A DNA stretch of 64,000 nt from an uncultured Eubacteriales bacterium (GCA_900542935.1 UQPN01000009.1:11648-75647), one strand, 5' to 3'; counted from the stretch's first letter, positions 17,515 through 27,187 are shown. Notes: a model not told the origin generated them from the letters alone. Numbers and translations: made by a program.

Positions 17515-18321
17515 TTATTCCGTCGGTTTATCCGCTTTCTCTTCCGCGAATAAATCGTAGCCGTAATCCACATTGAACAGCGACAGTCCCTTGGCGGGCA
17601 TCGTTTTTCCGAGAAGTTCGCGCTTGCCCGACGCAAACGCTTCCCGCAGGCTTTCCGCCGTGCGTTTTTCTTCCGCAAGCGCTAAAATCTCGCCCGTCAT
17701 CGTACGCACCATATTATACAAAAAACCGTTGCCCGTTACGTAAATATCTATCTCCCGCAGCGTATCTCCCGCGGCGCCGACGATTGAAATTTTTTCTTCT
17801 ACGGCTATACGATATACCGTGCGCACCGTGGTTTTTACGGAAGAATTCGCCGCGCAGAACGCCTTGAAATCGTGTTCGCCCTCGCACAGCTTCGCCGCCT
17901 CTTTCAGCTTTTCCGCGGAAGGCGCGCTTTGCAGATAAACGGCGTACCGTTCTTTTACGGGCAGCCGCTGCGGGAAAACGTACAGCGAATAACGGTACGT
18001 TTTTTTCTTCGCCGTGCGGTTGGAATCGAACCCCTCGCGCGCGGCGCCGCTTCTCAGCACCGATATATCGTCGGGCAGAAATTTGTTGAGCGCTTCCGGA
18101 AATTTTTCGGGCGGAATCGTAAGCGCCGCGTCGAAATGCACGATCTGCGAAAGCGCGTGCACGCCCGCGTCCGTTCTTCCGCTCGCCGTTACGGCAACGC
18201 GCGTTTTAAACGCCGCAAAAAACGCGTTTTCAAGCAATTCCTGCACGCTTACGGCGTTTTTCTGCCGCTGCCAGCCCGCGTAATTCGTGCCGTCGTAAGC
18301 AATTTCCGCCACGTACCGCAT
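17515..18321 (-). CDS. truA: tRNA pseudouridine(38-40) synthase TruA
   Basis: A 268-residue pseudouridine synthase that modifies positions 38-40 of tRNA anticodon arms. It starts MRYVAEIAYDGTNYAGWQRQ, has the catalytic aspartate in ASGRTDAGVHA near residue 52, and later FLYNMVR. Length and order of motifs are typical. The ATG at 18321 follows AGGAG; a longer in-frame start at 18378 would overlap ecfT and lacks a site. truA directly after ecfA-ecfT is a widespread Firmicutes order (ecfA1-ecfA2-ecfT-truA). Confidence 0.95.
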   Translation of the reverse strand: MRYVAEIAYDGTNYAGWQRQKNAVSVQELLENAFFAAFKTRVAVTASGRTDAGVHALSQIVHFDAALTIPPEKFPEALNKFLPDDISVLRSGAAREGFDSNRTAKKKTYRYSLYVFPQRLPVKERYAVYLQSAPSAEKLKEAAKLCEGEHDFKAFCAANSSVKTTVRTVYRIAVEEKISIVGAAGDTLREIDIYVTGNGFLYNMVRTMTGEILALAEEKRTAESLREAFASGKRELLGKTMPAKGLSLFNVDYGYDLFAEEKADKPTE

Positions 18322-18365
18322 CCGTTTTTCTCCTTTAAAAATTTTTCCGCGCCTTTCCCGCTCGT

Positions 18366-19178
18366 CTAAACGTTCCAATGAAAATAAACGCGCAACAGAA
18401 CAACGCCCGCAACCATTGCCGTCCCCGCGACGAATACGGCGATATCGCGCGCCGTAAACCGCAGTTTTTTATACTTCGTGCGTACTTTGCTGCCCGAATA
18501 GCAGCGCGCGTCCATCGCGTCGCCCAGTTCGTCCGCCCGCCGGAACGCGCTGATTAAAAGCGGTATCAGCACGGGAATCAGCGCTTTCACGCGTTTCACA
18601 AGCCCGCCCGTTTCGAAATCGGCGCCGCGCGCCTGCTGCGCAGACATAATCCGCGCGGTTTCGTCCGACAGAATGGGAATAAACCGAAGCGCGATGGACA
18701 TGATGAGCGCCAGTTCGTGTACGGGGAAACGAATCCATTTCAGCGGCGTAAGCAGACTTTCCAGCCCGTCCGTAAGCGCGACGGGCGAAGTGGTTACGGT
18801 AAGCAGCGTAGATCCGCAGACGAGAAGCACCAGCCGCGCCGCCAGAAACAACGTGGCGTACAGCCCCTCTTTCGAGATTCTGATAATTCCCCAGCTGAAA
18901 ATCGGCTCGCCTCCCTTATAGAAAAACAAGTTGATGATTACGGTAAACAGCAGTAAAAACAGCACGCCTTTCACCGCCGCAAGCACTTTCAGCGGAGAGA
19001 CTTTCGCCGCCGCCATAAACACAATCAACATCGCCGCCACGACTGCCAGCCCGTAAAAATTCTTCGCGAGAAAAACCGCCGTGATGTATGCGATAAGCAG
19101 CAGCAGTTTGCCGCGCGGATCGCACTTATCCGCAAACGAATCGGAAGGAACGTATCTGCCGAAGGTGATCTTACTCAT
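18366..19178 (-). CDS. ecfT: Energy-coupling factor transporter transmembrane protein EcfT
   Basis: A 270-residue membrane protein, the scaffold T subunit of group II ECF vitamin/metal importers. It begins with the conserved GRYVPSDSFADKCDPRGKLL element and has about five membrane helices. Two coupling motifs with the Ala-Arg-Gly signature are the landmark; SAQQARGADF near residue 186 is clear, and AMDARCYSGS near 235 is the second in ARG-variant form. The ATG at 19178 overlaps the end of the ATPase gene by 8 bases (ATGAGTAA) and has a GGAGG site inside that gene, so translation is probably coupled. No S component is encoded here, as usual for the shared ECF core. Confidence 0.94.
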   Translation of the reverse strand: MSKITFGRYVPSDSFADKCDPRGKLLLLIAYITAVFLAKNFYGLAVVAAMLIVFMAAAKVSPLKVLAAVKGVLFLLLFTVIINLFFYKGGEPIFSWGIIRISKEGLYATLFLAARLVLLVCGSTLLTVTTSPVALTDGLESLLTPLKWIRFPVHELALIMSIALRFIPILSDETARIMSAQQARGADFETGGLVKRVKALIPVLIPLLISAFRRADELGDAMDARCYSGSKVRTKYKKLRFTARDIAVFVAGTAMVAGVVLLRVYFHWNV

Positions 19179-21213
19179 GTTTATCGCCTCCCGCAGTTCT
19201 CCCGCCCGAAGCGGCATTGCCGTATTCTTCCGCCGCGCCGATTTCCGTTTCCGTACGCTCCGTATTGCCGCTTGCCGTTCTGCCCGCGGCTAATTGTTCC
19301 GCCACGGCGTTCACGAACCCCTTTTCCGTCAGATCGGACGGGACGACAATGCCTTCCGCCGCCAGCGCGCGGGAAATTTTCGCCGTTACGGGAATATCGA
19401 GTCCCAGCGAAAACAACGCTTCCGCGTCCTGCGTAAACAATTTTTCCGGCGTATCGCAAAACGCGATTTTTCCGTCCGAAAACACGGCGGCGCGATCGCA
19501 GGATTCCGCGATTTCATCCATATCGTGCGATACCACGATCACGGTTTTGCACCAGTCGGAATGCACTTTTTTCAAAAGCGCGGCGATTTCTTCCTTGCCC
19601 AGCGGATCCAGCCCCGCCGCGGGCTCGTCCAGCACGAGGATTTCCGGCTTCGTTACGATGACGCCCGCAATCGCTACGCGGCGCTTCTGCCCGCCCGAAA
19701 GTTCGAACGGCGATTTATCTTTCACTTCTTCGTAGTTCAGCCCCACCGTTTCCAGCGCCTCTTTTACGGCGCGTCCGGTTTCTTCGGCGCTCAGCGGCGT
19801 TTTCGAAAAATTTTTCAGCCCGAACGCCACGTCCGCAGCCACCGTTTCCGCAAACAGCTGGTATTCCGGGTACTGAAACACCATACCCGCTTTGGAACGC
19901 AGTGCAAAAAAGTCGGTTGTTTTATCCGTCAGGTCAAATCCGTCCACCGTTAAAACGGTGCGCTTTTCTTCGGAAATCTCCGCGGCGCTTTTCTTTTTCT
20001 TCTTCGGTTTGTACTTTTTCTGCGCCGTGGGCAGTTTTTCCAGCGCGTTCAGATGCCGTACGAACGTGGATTTTCCGCTGCCCGTATGCCCGATGATCCC
20101 GAAAAATTCTCCCTCGCGGATCTGTAACGAAACGCCGTTCAGCGCGTGTTCTTCCGCGCCGTCGTACGAAAAATACAAATTTCTGCAATCGACGATGTTT
20201 CTGCTTTCCGCATCCGCGTTTTTTCCCGCGCCGCCCGCCGCTTTGCTTTCCGTTTCGTTCGCCGCATGTTCCGCGCCGCCGTACGCTGTTCCGCCGTTTT
20301 TTGCAATCTGCGAAGCGATTTCCTTCGCGATTTCTTCGGGCGAAAGCGAATCGGACACGTCCAGCCCCCGCGCGCGCAGATCTCTGCATATTTTAACGCT
20401 TTTCGGCAGCGCGAGATTGTAAGAAAGCAATTCTTCTTCGCTTTTCAGCACTTCTTCGGGCTTGCCCTGCAACACCACTCTTCCGCGATGCAACACAATC
20501 GCGCGGTCGGCAAGCATGGCTTCTTCCGGAAAGTGCGTTATGTCAATCACCGTGATTTTATTTTCTTTATTGAGTTTCTGCACCACCGACGTTATCTCGC
20601 GCCGCCCGCGAGGATCGAGCATCGCCGTGGATTCGTCCAGAATAATAATCCGCGGCTGCAACGCAAGAACGCCGGCTATGGCTACGCGCTGTTTCTGCCC
20701 GCCCGAAAGCTTCGTTGCTTCCGCATGGCGGAATTCTTCCATTCCCACCGCGCGCAGCGCGAAATCGATTCGCCGCCCGATTTCTTCCCGCGGCACGCCC
20801 GTGTTTTCGGGGCCGAACGCAACGTCGTCCTCCACCACGCTCGCCACCGTCTGGTTATCGGGGTTCTGAAACACCACGCCCGCGTTTTTTCTGATTTCGA
20901 ACAGATTTTTCCTGTCGGCGGAATCCATGCCGAGCACGAAAATTTTCCCCGCGGACGGCGTCAGCAAACCGTTGATCAGGCGCGCCAGCGTAGATTTTCC
21001 GCTGCCGTTATGCCCCAGAATCGCCACGAACTCGCCCTGTCCGATTTCCAGCGATACGTTTTCCAGCGCGTTTATTTCGCCGTCGCCGTACGCGAAAGAA
21101 ACGTTTTGCAGTTTTACCGCGGGCGTTCTGCGATTCTCTTGTGCGAAAAGCGCTTCGCCCGCGCCGCTTTCCGCCGCGCCGACGTATTCGGTTGTGCCAT
21201 TTCTTCCGCTCAA
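19171..21213 (-). CDS. Fused energy-coupling factor ATPases EcfA1-EcfA2
   Basis: A 680-residue protein with two complete ABC ATPase domains in one chain. The first (about 32-265) has Walker A GHNGSGKST (67-75), LSGGQKQR and IILDESTAMLDP, the EcfA1 pattern. The second (about 338-600) has GHTGSGKST (375-383), LSGGQKRR and LVLDEPAAGLDP, the EcfA2 pattern. A Gly/Ala/Glu-rich linker (about 285-338) joins them. The second domain has an unusual Lys-rich insert YKPKKKKKSAAE near 401-412. A low-complexity C-tail follows 645. Normally the two ATPases are separate proteins of about 280 residues. The start appears to be TTG at 21213 after AAGGAC, as the next methionine lies inside the domain. ecfT overlaps its end. 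Confidence 0.92.
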   Translation of the reverse strand: MSGRNGTTEYVGAAESGAGEALFAQENRRTPAVKLQNVSFAYGDGEINALENVSLEIGQGEFVAILGHNGSGKSTLARLINGLLTPSAGKIFVLGMDSADRKNLFEIRKNAGVVFQNPDNQTVASVVEDDVAFGPENTGVPREEIGRRIDFALRAVGMEEFRHAEATKLSGGQKQRVAIAGVLALQPRIIILDESTAMLDPRGRREITSVVQKLNKENKITVIDITHFPEEAMLADRAIVLHRGRVVLQGKPEEVLKSEEELLSYNLALPKSVKICRDLRARGLDVSDSLSPEEIAKEIASQIAKNGGTAYGGAEHAANETESKAAGGAGKNADAESRNIVDCRNLYFSYDGAEEHALNGVSLQIREGEFFGIIGHTGSGKSTFVRHLNALEKLPTAQKKYKPKKKKKSAAEISEEKRTVLTVDGFDLTDKTTDFFALRSKAGMVFQYPEYQLFAETVAADVAFGLKNFSKTPLSAEETGRAVKEALETVGLNYEEVKDKSPFELSGGQKRRVAIAGVIVTKPEILVLDEPAAGLDPLGKEEIAALLKKVHSDWCKTVIVVSHDMDEIAESCDRAAVFSDGKIAFCDTPEKLFTQDAEALFSLGLDIPVTAKISRALAAEGIVVPSDLTEKGFVNAVAEQLAAGRTASGNTERTETEIGAAEEYGNAASGGRTAGGDKHE

Positions 21214-21455
21214 TTTTTTACGTCCTTTTCTTTATCCGCGGCGCGAAAAGCCGGAACGCTTATACCGCCGATGTTCCGCCGCTCGTATCGATTCTCGTAT
21301 CAATTACGGAATATTATAACAAATAATTACGAAAAATACAATGATTTTCATAAAAAACACAATAAAAAGTCTATGAAAAACCAGTGAAATTTTCGATTTT
21401 TCTCAAAAACATTAAAATTGCACAAAAAATTTTTGCGTTTTTCCGCGTTTTGCTA

Positions 21456-21484
21456 TTGACTTAAAATAAAATAAAAGTTATAAT
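21456..21484 (+). promoter_or_regulatory. Promoter of the PFOR gene
   Basis: TTGACT (21456-21461) and TATAAT (21479-21484) with a 17-base AT-rich spacer. The leader is about 115 bases and contains a GCGCGG/CCGCGC hairpin. The rest of the 393-base gap upstream (21214-21455) is AT-rich with no recognisable element. Confidence 0.85.
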
Positions 21485-21606
21485 ATATACGCGTGGCTGC
21501 GGCTGCCCGTTTTTCTTTGCCTGCAAACAATTTTGCGGCGAAAACGCGCGGTTGCCGCGCCCGACGCACAACAAGACAAAAAATATATTAACGGAGGCTT
21601 TTTTCG

Positions 21607-24600
21607 ATGAAAAAAATGACCATCGACGGCAATACCGCCGCGTCGCACGTTGCGTACGCGTTCTCCGAAGTTGCCGCCATCTACCCGATTACGCCCTCTT
21701 CGCCTATGGCTGAATCCGCCGACGAATGGGCTACGGCAAAACGCACGAATATGTGGGGACAGAAGCTTAAAATCGCCGAAATGGAATCGGAGGGCGGCGC
21801 TGCGGGCGCGGTTCACGGATCCCTTTCCGCCGGCGCTCTTACCACCACGTACACGGCTTCGCAGGGCTTGCTTTTAATGATTCCCAACATGTACAAGATT
21901 TCCGGCGAACTTCTGCCCATGGTAATGCACGTATCCGCCCGTGCGCTTGCGGCGCACTCGCTGAACATCTTCGGCGACCATTCCGACGTAATGGCTTGCC
22001 GCCAGACGGGCTTTGCGATGCTGGCTTCTTCTTCCGTACAGGAAGTTATGGATCTTGCGCTTGTGGCGCACCTTTCCACGCTGAAGTCCTCCGTGCCTTT
22101 CCTGCACTTCTTCGACGGCTTCCGCACTTCGCACGAATATTCCAAAATCGAAGGATTCGACGAAACGAACAACTACGCCGAAATCAAAGCGATTTTCGAT
22201 AAGCTGGGCATGCAGAAATACGTGGACGACTTCAAAGCCCGCGCCCTGAACCCCGAACATCCTATCCAGAAAGGTACGGCGCAGAACTCCGATACCTACT
22301 TCCAGAACAGAGAAACCGCAAACGCGCATTACGCGGCCGTTCCCGGTATCGTAGCCGAAATGATGAAAGTCGTTTCCGAATACACGGGCAGAGAGTATCA
22401 CCTCTTCGATTACGTGGGCGCGAAAGACGCGGAAGAAGTTATCGTAGTTATGGGCAGCGGCGCCGAAACCATCGAAGAATCGATCAACGCGCTCAACGCC
22501 AAGGGCAAGAAGTACGGTCTTTTGAAAGTCCGCCTGTATCGCCCGTTCGACGCCACGGCGTTCGTAGACGCGATTCCCGCTTCCTGCAAAAAACTCGCCG
22601 TGCTTGACAGAACCAAAGAACCCGGCTCCCTCGGCGAACCTCTGTATCTCGACGTATGCGCGGCGCTTGCCGAAAAAGGCAGAGGCGGCGTAAAGGTATA
22701 CGGCGGCAGATACGGCTTGGGCTCCAAAGAATTCACGCCCACCATGGTGCTTTCCGTATATAAGAACCTTGAACGAAAAGAACCGAAAAACCACTTCACC
22801 GTAGGTATTTACGAGGACGTTACCAACTCCTCGCTGGATTTCTCCGAGAAGTTCGACGCGGCTCCCGCCGGCTCCACTTCCTGCAAATTCTACGGGCTCG
22901 GTTCCGACGGTACCGTGGGTTCCAACAAGAATACCGTTAAAATCATCGGCGACCACACCGATAAATACGTGCAGGCGTACTTCTTCTACGATTCGAAGAA
23001 GTCGGGCGGCATCACCGTATCGCACCTGCGTTTCGGCGATAAACCCATTCAGTCCGAATACTTAATCGACGCGGCGGACTTCATCGCGTGCCACAACCCT
23101 TCGTACGTTACCCGTTACGATATGGTAAGCGACCTGAAAGACGGCGGCTCTTTCCTTCTGAACAGCGAGTGGACAACCCTCGAACTGCTTGAAAAAGAAC
23201 TGCCCGCCAAGATGAAAAACGCGCTGGCGAAAAAGCACGCGAATCTGTATGTGATCGACGCCATCAAAATCGCCGGTCAGCTCGGTCTCCGCGGCAAAAC
23301 GTCCACGATTCTGCAGTCCGCGTTCTTCTGCATCAACAAGCAGATCATGCCTTACGAAAGCGAGAACCCCGACGACAAGAACACCGCCGTTGCGCTGATG
23401 AAGTACATGGCGTACAAATCGTTCTCCCGCAAGGGCGACGCGATCGTTCAGATGAACTACAACGCCATCGATTCCGCGAAAGCCAACCTTGTGAAAATCG
23501 AAATCCCCGCTTCGTGGGCCACCACAACAGAAGGCGCGGAAATGGTGAAACTTGCGGATAACGAATATTTCCGCAACGTGGTTGCCCCCATTCTCGCGCT
23601 CGAAGGCGACAAACTTCCTTCTTCGGCGTTCAATGCGGACGGCTCGGTGCCTACGGGAACTACGAAATTCGAAAAACGCGGCGTTGCCGTAAAAGTGCCC
23701 GAATGGAACGTGGATAAGTGCATTCAGTGTAACCAGTGCGCGTTCGTGTGCCCTCACGCAACCCTTCGCCCCTACCTTGTGGCGGACGGCGCGAACAAAC
23801 CCGCCGACTTCGTTACGAAGCCCGCAATGCAGGCGAAAGGCTACGGCTTCCGTATGCAGGTTTCCCCGCTGGATTGCATGGGCTGCGGCGTGTGCGCGGA
23901 TATCTGCCCCGTAAACCAGAAAGCTCTTGCCGACGCGGTGAAGAACGGCGAAAAAGCGGCGAAAGCGGAAAACAACGCCATCAATATGGTTGCGCTTGAA
24001 ACGGTTGCCGAAAAACAGGCGGCAAACTGGAATTATGCGCAGACTCTGCCCGACGTTGATCCCGCCGTTATCGAAAAGATGGCGGACGTGAAGAAATCGC
24101 AGTTCTCGCAGCCTCTGTTCGAATTCTCCGGCGCATGCGCGGGTTGCGGCGAAACGCCTTACGTGAAGGTGCTTACGCAGCTGTTCGGCGACAGAATGAT
24201 CGTTGCCAACGCTACGGGCTGCTCTTCGATTTACGGCGGCTCCTCCCCTACCTGCCCTTACACCACCAACAAACAGGGACACGGTCCCGCATGGGCGAAC
24301 TCCCTCTTCGAAGACAACGCGGAATTCGGCTTCGGCATGAACCTTGCGTACAAGGCGAGAAGAGAAGCTTTGAAAGATAAGGTTGCCGCGCTTGCGGAAC
24401 TTTGGAACGAGTACCCCGAATGCAAGAAGATTCTTACCGACTGGACGGAAAACATGGACGACGCGGAAGGCAGCAAGAAAACCGCCGCGGCGCTTGTAGC
24501 CGACCTCGAAAAGTGCAAGGACGATTGCGAGGGCGAAGAGCTTGAACTTGTAAACGACATCTTAAAGGCGAAAGATTGCCTTGTGAAGAAATCCTTCTGG

Positions 24601-25233
24601 ATTATCGGCGGCGACGGCTGGGCGTACGACATCGGCTACGGCGGACTCGATCACGTGCTTGCTTCGGGCGAGGACGTAAACGTGCTTGTGCTGGATACCG
24701 AAGTTTATTCCAACACCGGCGGACAGGCTTCGAAGTCCACTCCTATCGCGGCGGTTGCGAAATTCGCTGCCGGCGGCAAGAGAGTGAAGAAGAAGGACCT
24801 CGGCATGATTGCCAGCACGTACGGCTACGTATACGTGGCGCAGTGCGCGATGGGCTCGGATAAAGCGCAGTTTGTAAAAGCTTTGAAAGAAGCCGAAGCT
24901 TACCACGGACCTTCCCTCATCATCTGCTATGCGCCTTGCATCAACCACGGCATCAACATGACGAAATCGCAGAGCGAAGAAAAGAACGCCGTGGATTGCG
25001 GCTACTGGCAGTTGTATCGCTACAATCCTACGCTGGAAGCGGAAGGCAAGAATCCGTTCACGCTGGATTCGAAAGATCCCACGGGCGATTATCAGGCGTT
25101 CCTGCAAGGCGAAGTGCGTTTCGCGTCGCTTAAAAAGACGGAACCGGAACTTGCGGAAAAACTCTACAAGCAGGAAGAGCAGGCTTCGAAAGAGCGTCTC
25201 GAAGGCTACAAGAAGCTTGCCGCAAAAGAATAA
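21607..25233 (+). CDS. nifJ: Pyruvate:ferredoxin (flavodoxin) oxidoreductase
   Basis: A 1208-residue single-chain PFOR, which oxidises pyruvate and CoA to acetyl-CoA and CO2 and reduces ferredoxin. It begins KKMTIDGNTAASHVAYAFSEVAA with the YPITPSSPMAE signature of the alpha-like domain. The inserted two-cluster ferredoxin domain has CIQCNQCAFVCPH near residue 706 and CMGCGVCADICP near 759. The thiamine-diphosphate domain has CAGCGETPY, the IGGDGWAYDIGYGGLDH motif and SNTGGQASKST. It is monocistronic, with a promoter in front, a GGAGG site and a strong terminator behind. This is the main ferredoxin-reducing step expected in a fermenting anaerobe and would share its ferredoxin pool with the Hdr/Flx complex at 52-59 kb. 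Confidence 0.98.
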   Translation: MKKMTIDGNTAASHVAYAFSEVAAIYPITPSSPMAESADEWATAKRTNMWGQKLKIAEMESEGGAAGAVHGSLSAGALTTTYTASQGLLLMIPNMYKISGELLPMVMHVSARALAAHSLNIFGDHSDVMACRQTGFAMLASSSVQEVMDLALVAHLSTLKSSVPFLHFFDGFRTSHEYSKIEGFDETNNYAEIKAIFDKLGMQKYVDDFKARALNPEHPIQKGTAQNSDTYFQNRETANAHYAAVPGIVAEMMKVVSEYTGREYHLFDYVGAKDAEEVIVVMGSGAETIEESINALNAKGKKYGLLKVRLYRPFDATAFVDAIPASCKKLAVLDRTKEPGSLGEPLYLDVCAALAEKGRGGVKVYGGRYGLGSKEFTPTMVLSVYKNLERKEPKNHFTVGIYEDVTNSSLDFSEKFDAAPAGSTSCKFYGLGSDGTVGSNKNTVKIIGDHTDKYVQAYFFYDSKKSGGITVSHLRFGDKPIQSEYLIDAADFIACHNPSYVTRYDMVSDLKDGGSFLLNSEWTTLELLEKELPAKMKNALAKKHANLYVIDAIKIAGQLGLRGKTSTILQSAFFCINKQIMPYESENPDDKNTAVALMKYMAYKSFSRKGDAIVQMNYNAIDSAKANLVKIEIPASWATTTEGAEMVKLADNEYFRNVVAPILALEGDKLPSSAFNADGSVPTGTTKFEKRGVAVKVPEWNVDKCIQCNQCAFVCPHATLRPYLVADGANKPADFVTKPAMQAKGYGFRMQVSPLDCMGCGVCADICPVNQKALADAVKNGEKAAKAENNAINMVALETVAEKQAANWNYAQTLPDVDPAVIEKMADVKKSQFSQPLFEFSGACAGCGETPYVKVLTQLFGDRMIVANATGCSSIYGGSSPTCPYTTNKQGHGPAWANSLFEDNAEFGFGMNLAYKARREALKDKVAALAELWNEYPECKKILTDWTENMDDAEGSKKTAAALVADLEKCKDDCEGEELELVNDILKAKDCLVKKSFWIIGGDGWAYDIGYGGLDHVLASGEDVNVLVLDTEVYSNTGGQASKSTPIAAVAKFAAGGKRVKKKDLGMIASTYGYVYVAQCAMGSDKAQFVKALKEAEAYHGPSLIICYAPCINHGINMTKSQSEEKNAVDCGYWQLYRYNPTLEAEGKNPFTLDSKDPTGDYQAFLQGEVRFASLKKTEPELAEKLYKQEEQASKERLEGYKKLAAKE

Positions 25234-25259
25234 TTTGCGATTAGCAAAGTAAAAGAATT

Positions 25260-25298
25260 TCGGCGTTGACTTATCAAAGTCAACGCCGATTTTTTTTG
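25260..25298 (+). terminator. Terminator of the PFOR gene
   Basis: A perfect 13-base stem (TCGGCGTTGACTT with its complement, 4-base loop) followed by eight T residues, 27 bases after the stop. Confidence 0.9.
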
Positions 25299-25310
25299 TA
25301 TTTATGTTTC

Positions 25311-25829
25311 TTATCTTCTTCTGCTGTCGGTTGTACAAGAAAAGGCATCCTGCAACGAAAGTATTTTTTCTAATTTATCAAAAGGAAGATATTCCCCGTT
25401 GATTTTTATGATTCTCCACGTACCGAATTCTTCTTTGAATCTTTTAAAAAATAAAATTTCCGCCATCCCGTAATAAATCTTACGTTCATCATCGGAACAA
25501 TACACTATGCCAAGATTTCTTTTCTGTGAATCTGTAAAAATATACCCTATTTTTCGCGATCTGGTAATCGAAGCGTTCGTATCACATCTTTTATCTTTGA
25601 ACAGGTCATACCCGCATTTTTTGCTCTGTATAATTATCGGTAATTTTTCGTCATAAACACTTTTATTCATTTTCTTTTTTTTCTCCGTCGGTTGCAGGGT
25701 TTTCAGCTCTGTTTCCTTTATGTTTTTTTCGTTCTCCCCATTTTTGTCATTCATTATAACGTTATCGTTTTTCTCTTTACTCACGCCGATTTTCACCCCT
25801 TCTATAGGGTACAGTTTAAATCCCGCCAT
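25311..25829 (-). CDS. AT-rich orphan protein of unknown function
   Basis: A 172-residue protein that I do not recognise. The first ~65 residues are polar and Lys/Asn/Glu-rich and look disordered. The second half looks folded, with IGYIFTDSQKRNLGIVYCS and a WRIIKINGEYLPFDKLEKIL segment. Codon use is clearly more A/T-rich than in the flanking genes (many AAA, ATT and TTT), which suggests recent acquisition. There is no clear Shine-Dalgarno before the ATG at 25829. It is isolated between the PFOR terminator and the serine hydrolase gene. It could also be a degraded gene. Confidence 0.5.
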   Translation of the reverse strand: MAGFKLYPIEGVKIGVSKEKNDNVIMNDKNGENEKNIKETELKTLQPTEKKKKMNKSVYDEKLPIIIQSKKCGYDLFKDKRCDTNASITRSRKIGYIFTDSQKRNLGIVYCSDDERKIYYGMAEILFFKRFKEEFGTWRIIKINGEYLPFDKLEKILSLQDAFSCTTDSRRR

Positions 25830-25999
25830 TTTTAGTTTTTGTACGTATTGTTCGCTTTTCGTCCGTTCGATTGATTTATCTATCGTCTAAGGCTATATAT
25901 TTTTAACTCCGTTTTCTTTTCGTTGTATTCCTCTTCGGTTTCAGTCGCCGGACAGAAACGGCGGAACAGTGGTCGGCAAGTTATAAAGGCGCGTCCTGT

Positions 26000-27187
26000 T
26001 TAACGGGAAAAAATCTCCTCCTCGGCGATTTTGTACAAGCCCGCGCGCAGCGGCTGCGCCAAAGACGCAATCACGTGCTGCGTGTATACGAAAGCAATTT
26101 TCTTTTCCGCATCCGCCGCCGCATACGAACCCGCCGCGCCGCCCCAGCCGAAATCGGTCGGCGCCGCCCCGGTTTCCGTTGCCGCCGAAGTTTCCGTTAC
26201 TGCGGCAAGCGTGCGTTCTTTTTCCGAGGCTTTTTCGCAAAGACTCTTCGATTTTTTACAACGCATCCCCAGCCCGTACCCGTAGCCGTTGTGCTGCCCC
26301 ATCCAGAACGAACGGTCCTGCGCGGGCGTGAGGCGGTCGGTTGCCATTGCCGCCACCGTTTCTTTCTTTAAAATTTTATCGCCCGTGCGCAGCGCTTCCA
26401 TAAACTTCATATAATCGTCCGCGGAAGAAATCAGTCCCGCTCCGCCGCTTTCGTATTCGCTGCCAAGCTTGTACCACATGATTTCTTTACCGCAATTTTT
26501 TATCGCCGTCGTTTTGTCGTCGCCGATATATTGCGCGCATTTCTTTTCGATTTCCCGCGCGTCGTTCACGCAGAACGAGGAATTTTCCATGCCGAGCGGT
26601 TCGAAAATATGCCGCCGCACATACGCGGAAAAGCGTTCGCCCGAGACTTCTTCCGCCACGGCGGCAAGCACGTCGTGGCAAAGGCTGTATTCCCAGCGCT
26701 CGCCGGGTTCGAACAAAAGCGGCTCCTGCGCAAGATATTTTATCGTTTGCACCGTGGGGCAAAGCCCGCCCGTTTCTTTTTTCGCCCGTTCCAGCGGCGC
26801 GCAATTCAGATTATACGAAAAGCCCGCCGTCATCGTAAACAGCTGTTCTACGGTAATCGGCTTTTTCGCCTCGCCAACCACGATTTCGTCGCCTTTTTTT
26901 TGCCATACGCCCATATGCCCGAATTCCGGAAAAACGTCCGCAAGTTTTGTGTTCAGGGCAAGCTTACCTTTTTCGATCAGCTGCATCGCCGCCGCACACG
27001 TAACCAATTTCGAGCAGGAATACATATTGTACCGTTCTTTCCCCGTCATCGGCGTTCCGCTTTCTTTATCGGAAACGCCCGCATGGTGGCGGTATACCTC
27101 TTCGCCGTTATAATAAACGCTTAAATCGTTGCCGGGAACGCCGAGTTTTAAAAATTCCTCCTGACGTTTTTTCAATTTTTCGAACAT
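26000..27187 (-). CDS. Serine hydrolase of the class C beta-lactamase family
   Basis: A 395-residue penicillin-binding-protein-like serine hydrolase (Pfam Beta-lactamase type). The nucleophile motif SxxK is SCSK in NMYSCSKLVTCAA near residue 57. The second motif, usually YxN, reads YSL in WEYSLCHDVLAA, so the asparagine is replaced. The KTG-like third region is FGWGGAAGS near 345. Between them is a low-complexity insert rich in Glu, Thr, Ala and Ser (about 310-340). No signal peptide is seen, so it is probably cytoplasmic, like many EstB-type esterases. The ATG at 27187 follows GGAGG and a good promoter. Antibiotic resistance should not be assumed. Confidence 0.85.
   Translation of the reverse strand: MFEKLKKRQEEFLKLGVPGNDLSVYYNGEEVYRHHAGVSDKESGTPMTGKERYNMYSCSKLVTCAAAMQLIEKGKLALNTKLADVFPEFGHMGVWQKKGDEIVVGEAKKPITVEQLFTMTAGFSYNLNCAPLERAKKETGGLCPTVQTIKYLAQEPLLFEPGERWEYSLCHDVLAAVAEEVSGERFSAYVRRHIFEPLGMENSSFCVNDAREIEKKCAQYIGDDKTTAIKNCGKEIMWYKLGSEYESGGAGLISSADDYMKFMEALRTGDKILKKETVAAMATDRLTPAQDRSFWMGQHNGYGYGLGMRCKKSKSLCEKASEKERTLAAVTETSAATETGAAPTDFGWGGAAGSYAAADAEKKIAFVYTQHVIASLAQPLRAGLYKIAEEEIFSR

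Noticed and set aside
21874..24282. Two long minus-strand open frames (383 and 406 codons) opposite PFOR
   Set aside because: They lie fully inside nifJ, lack ribosome sites and show shadow-frame composition.
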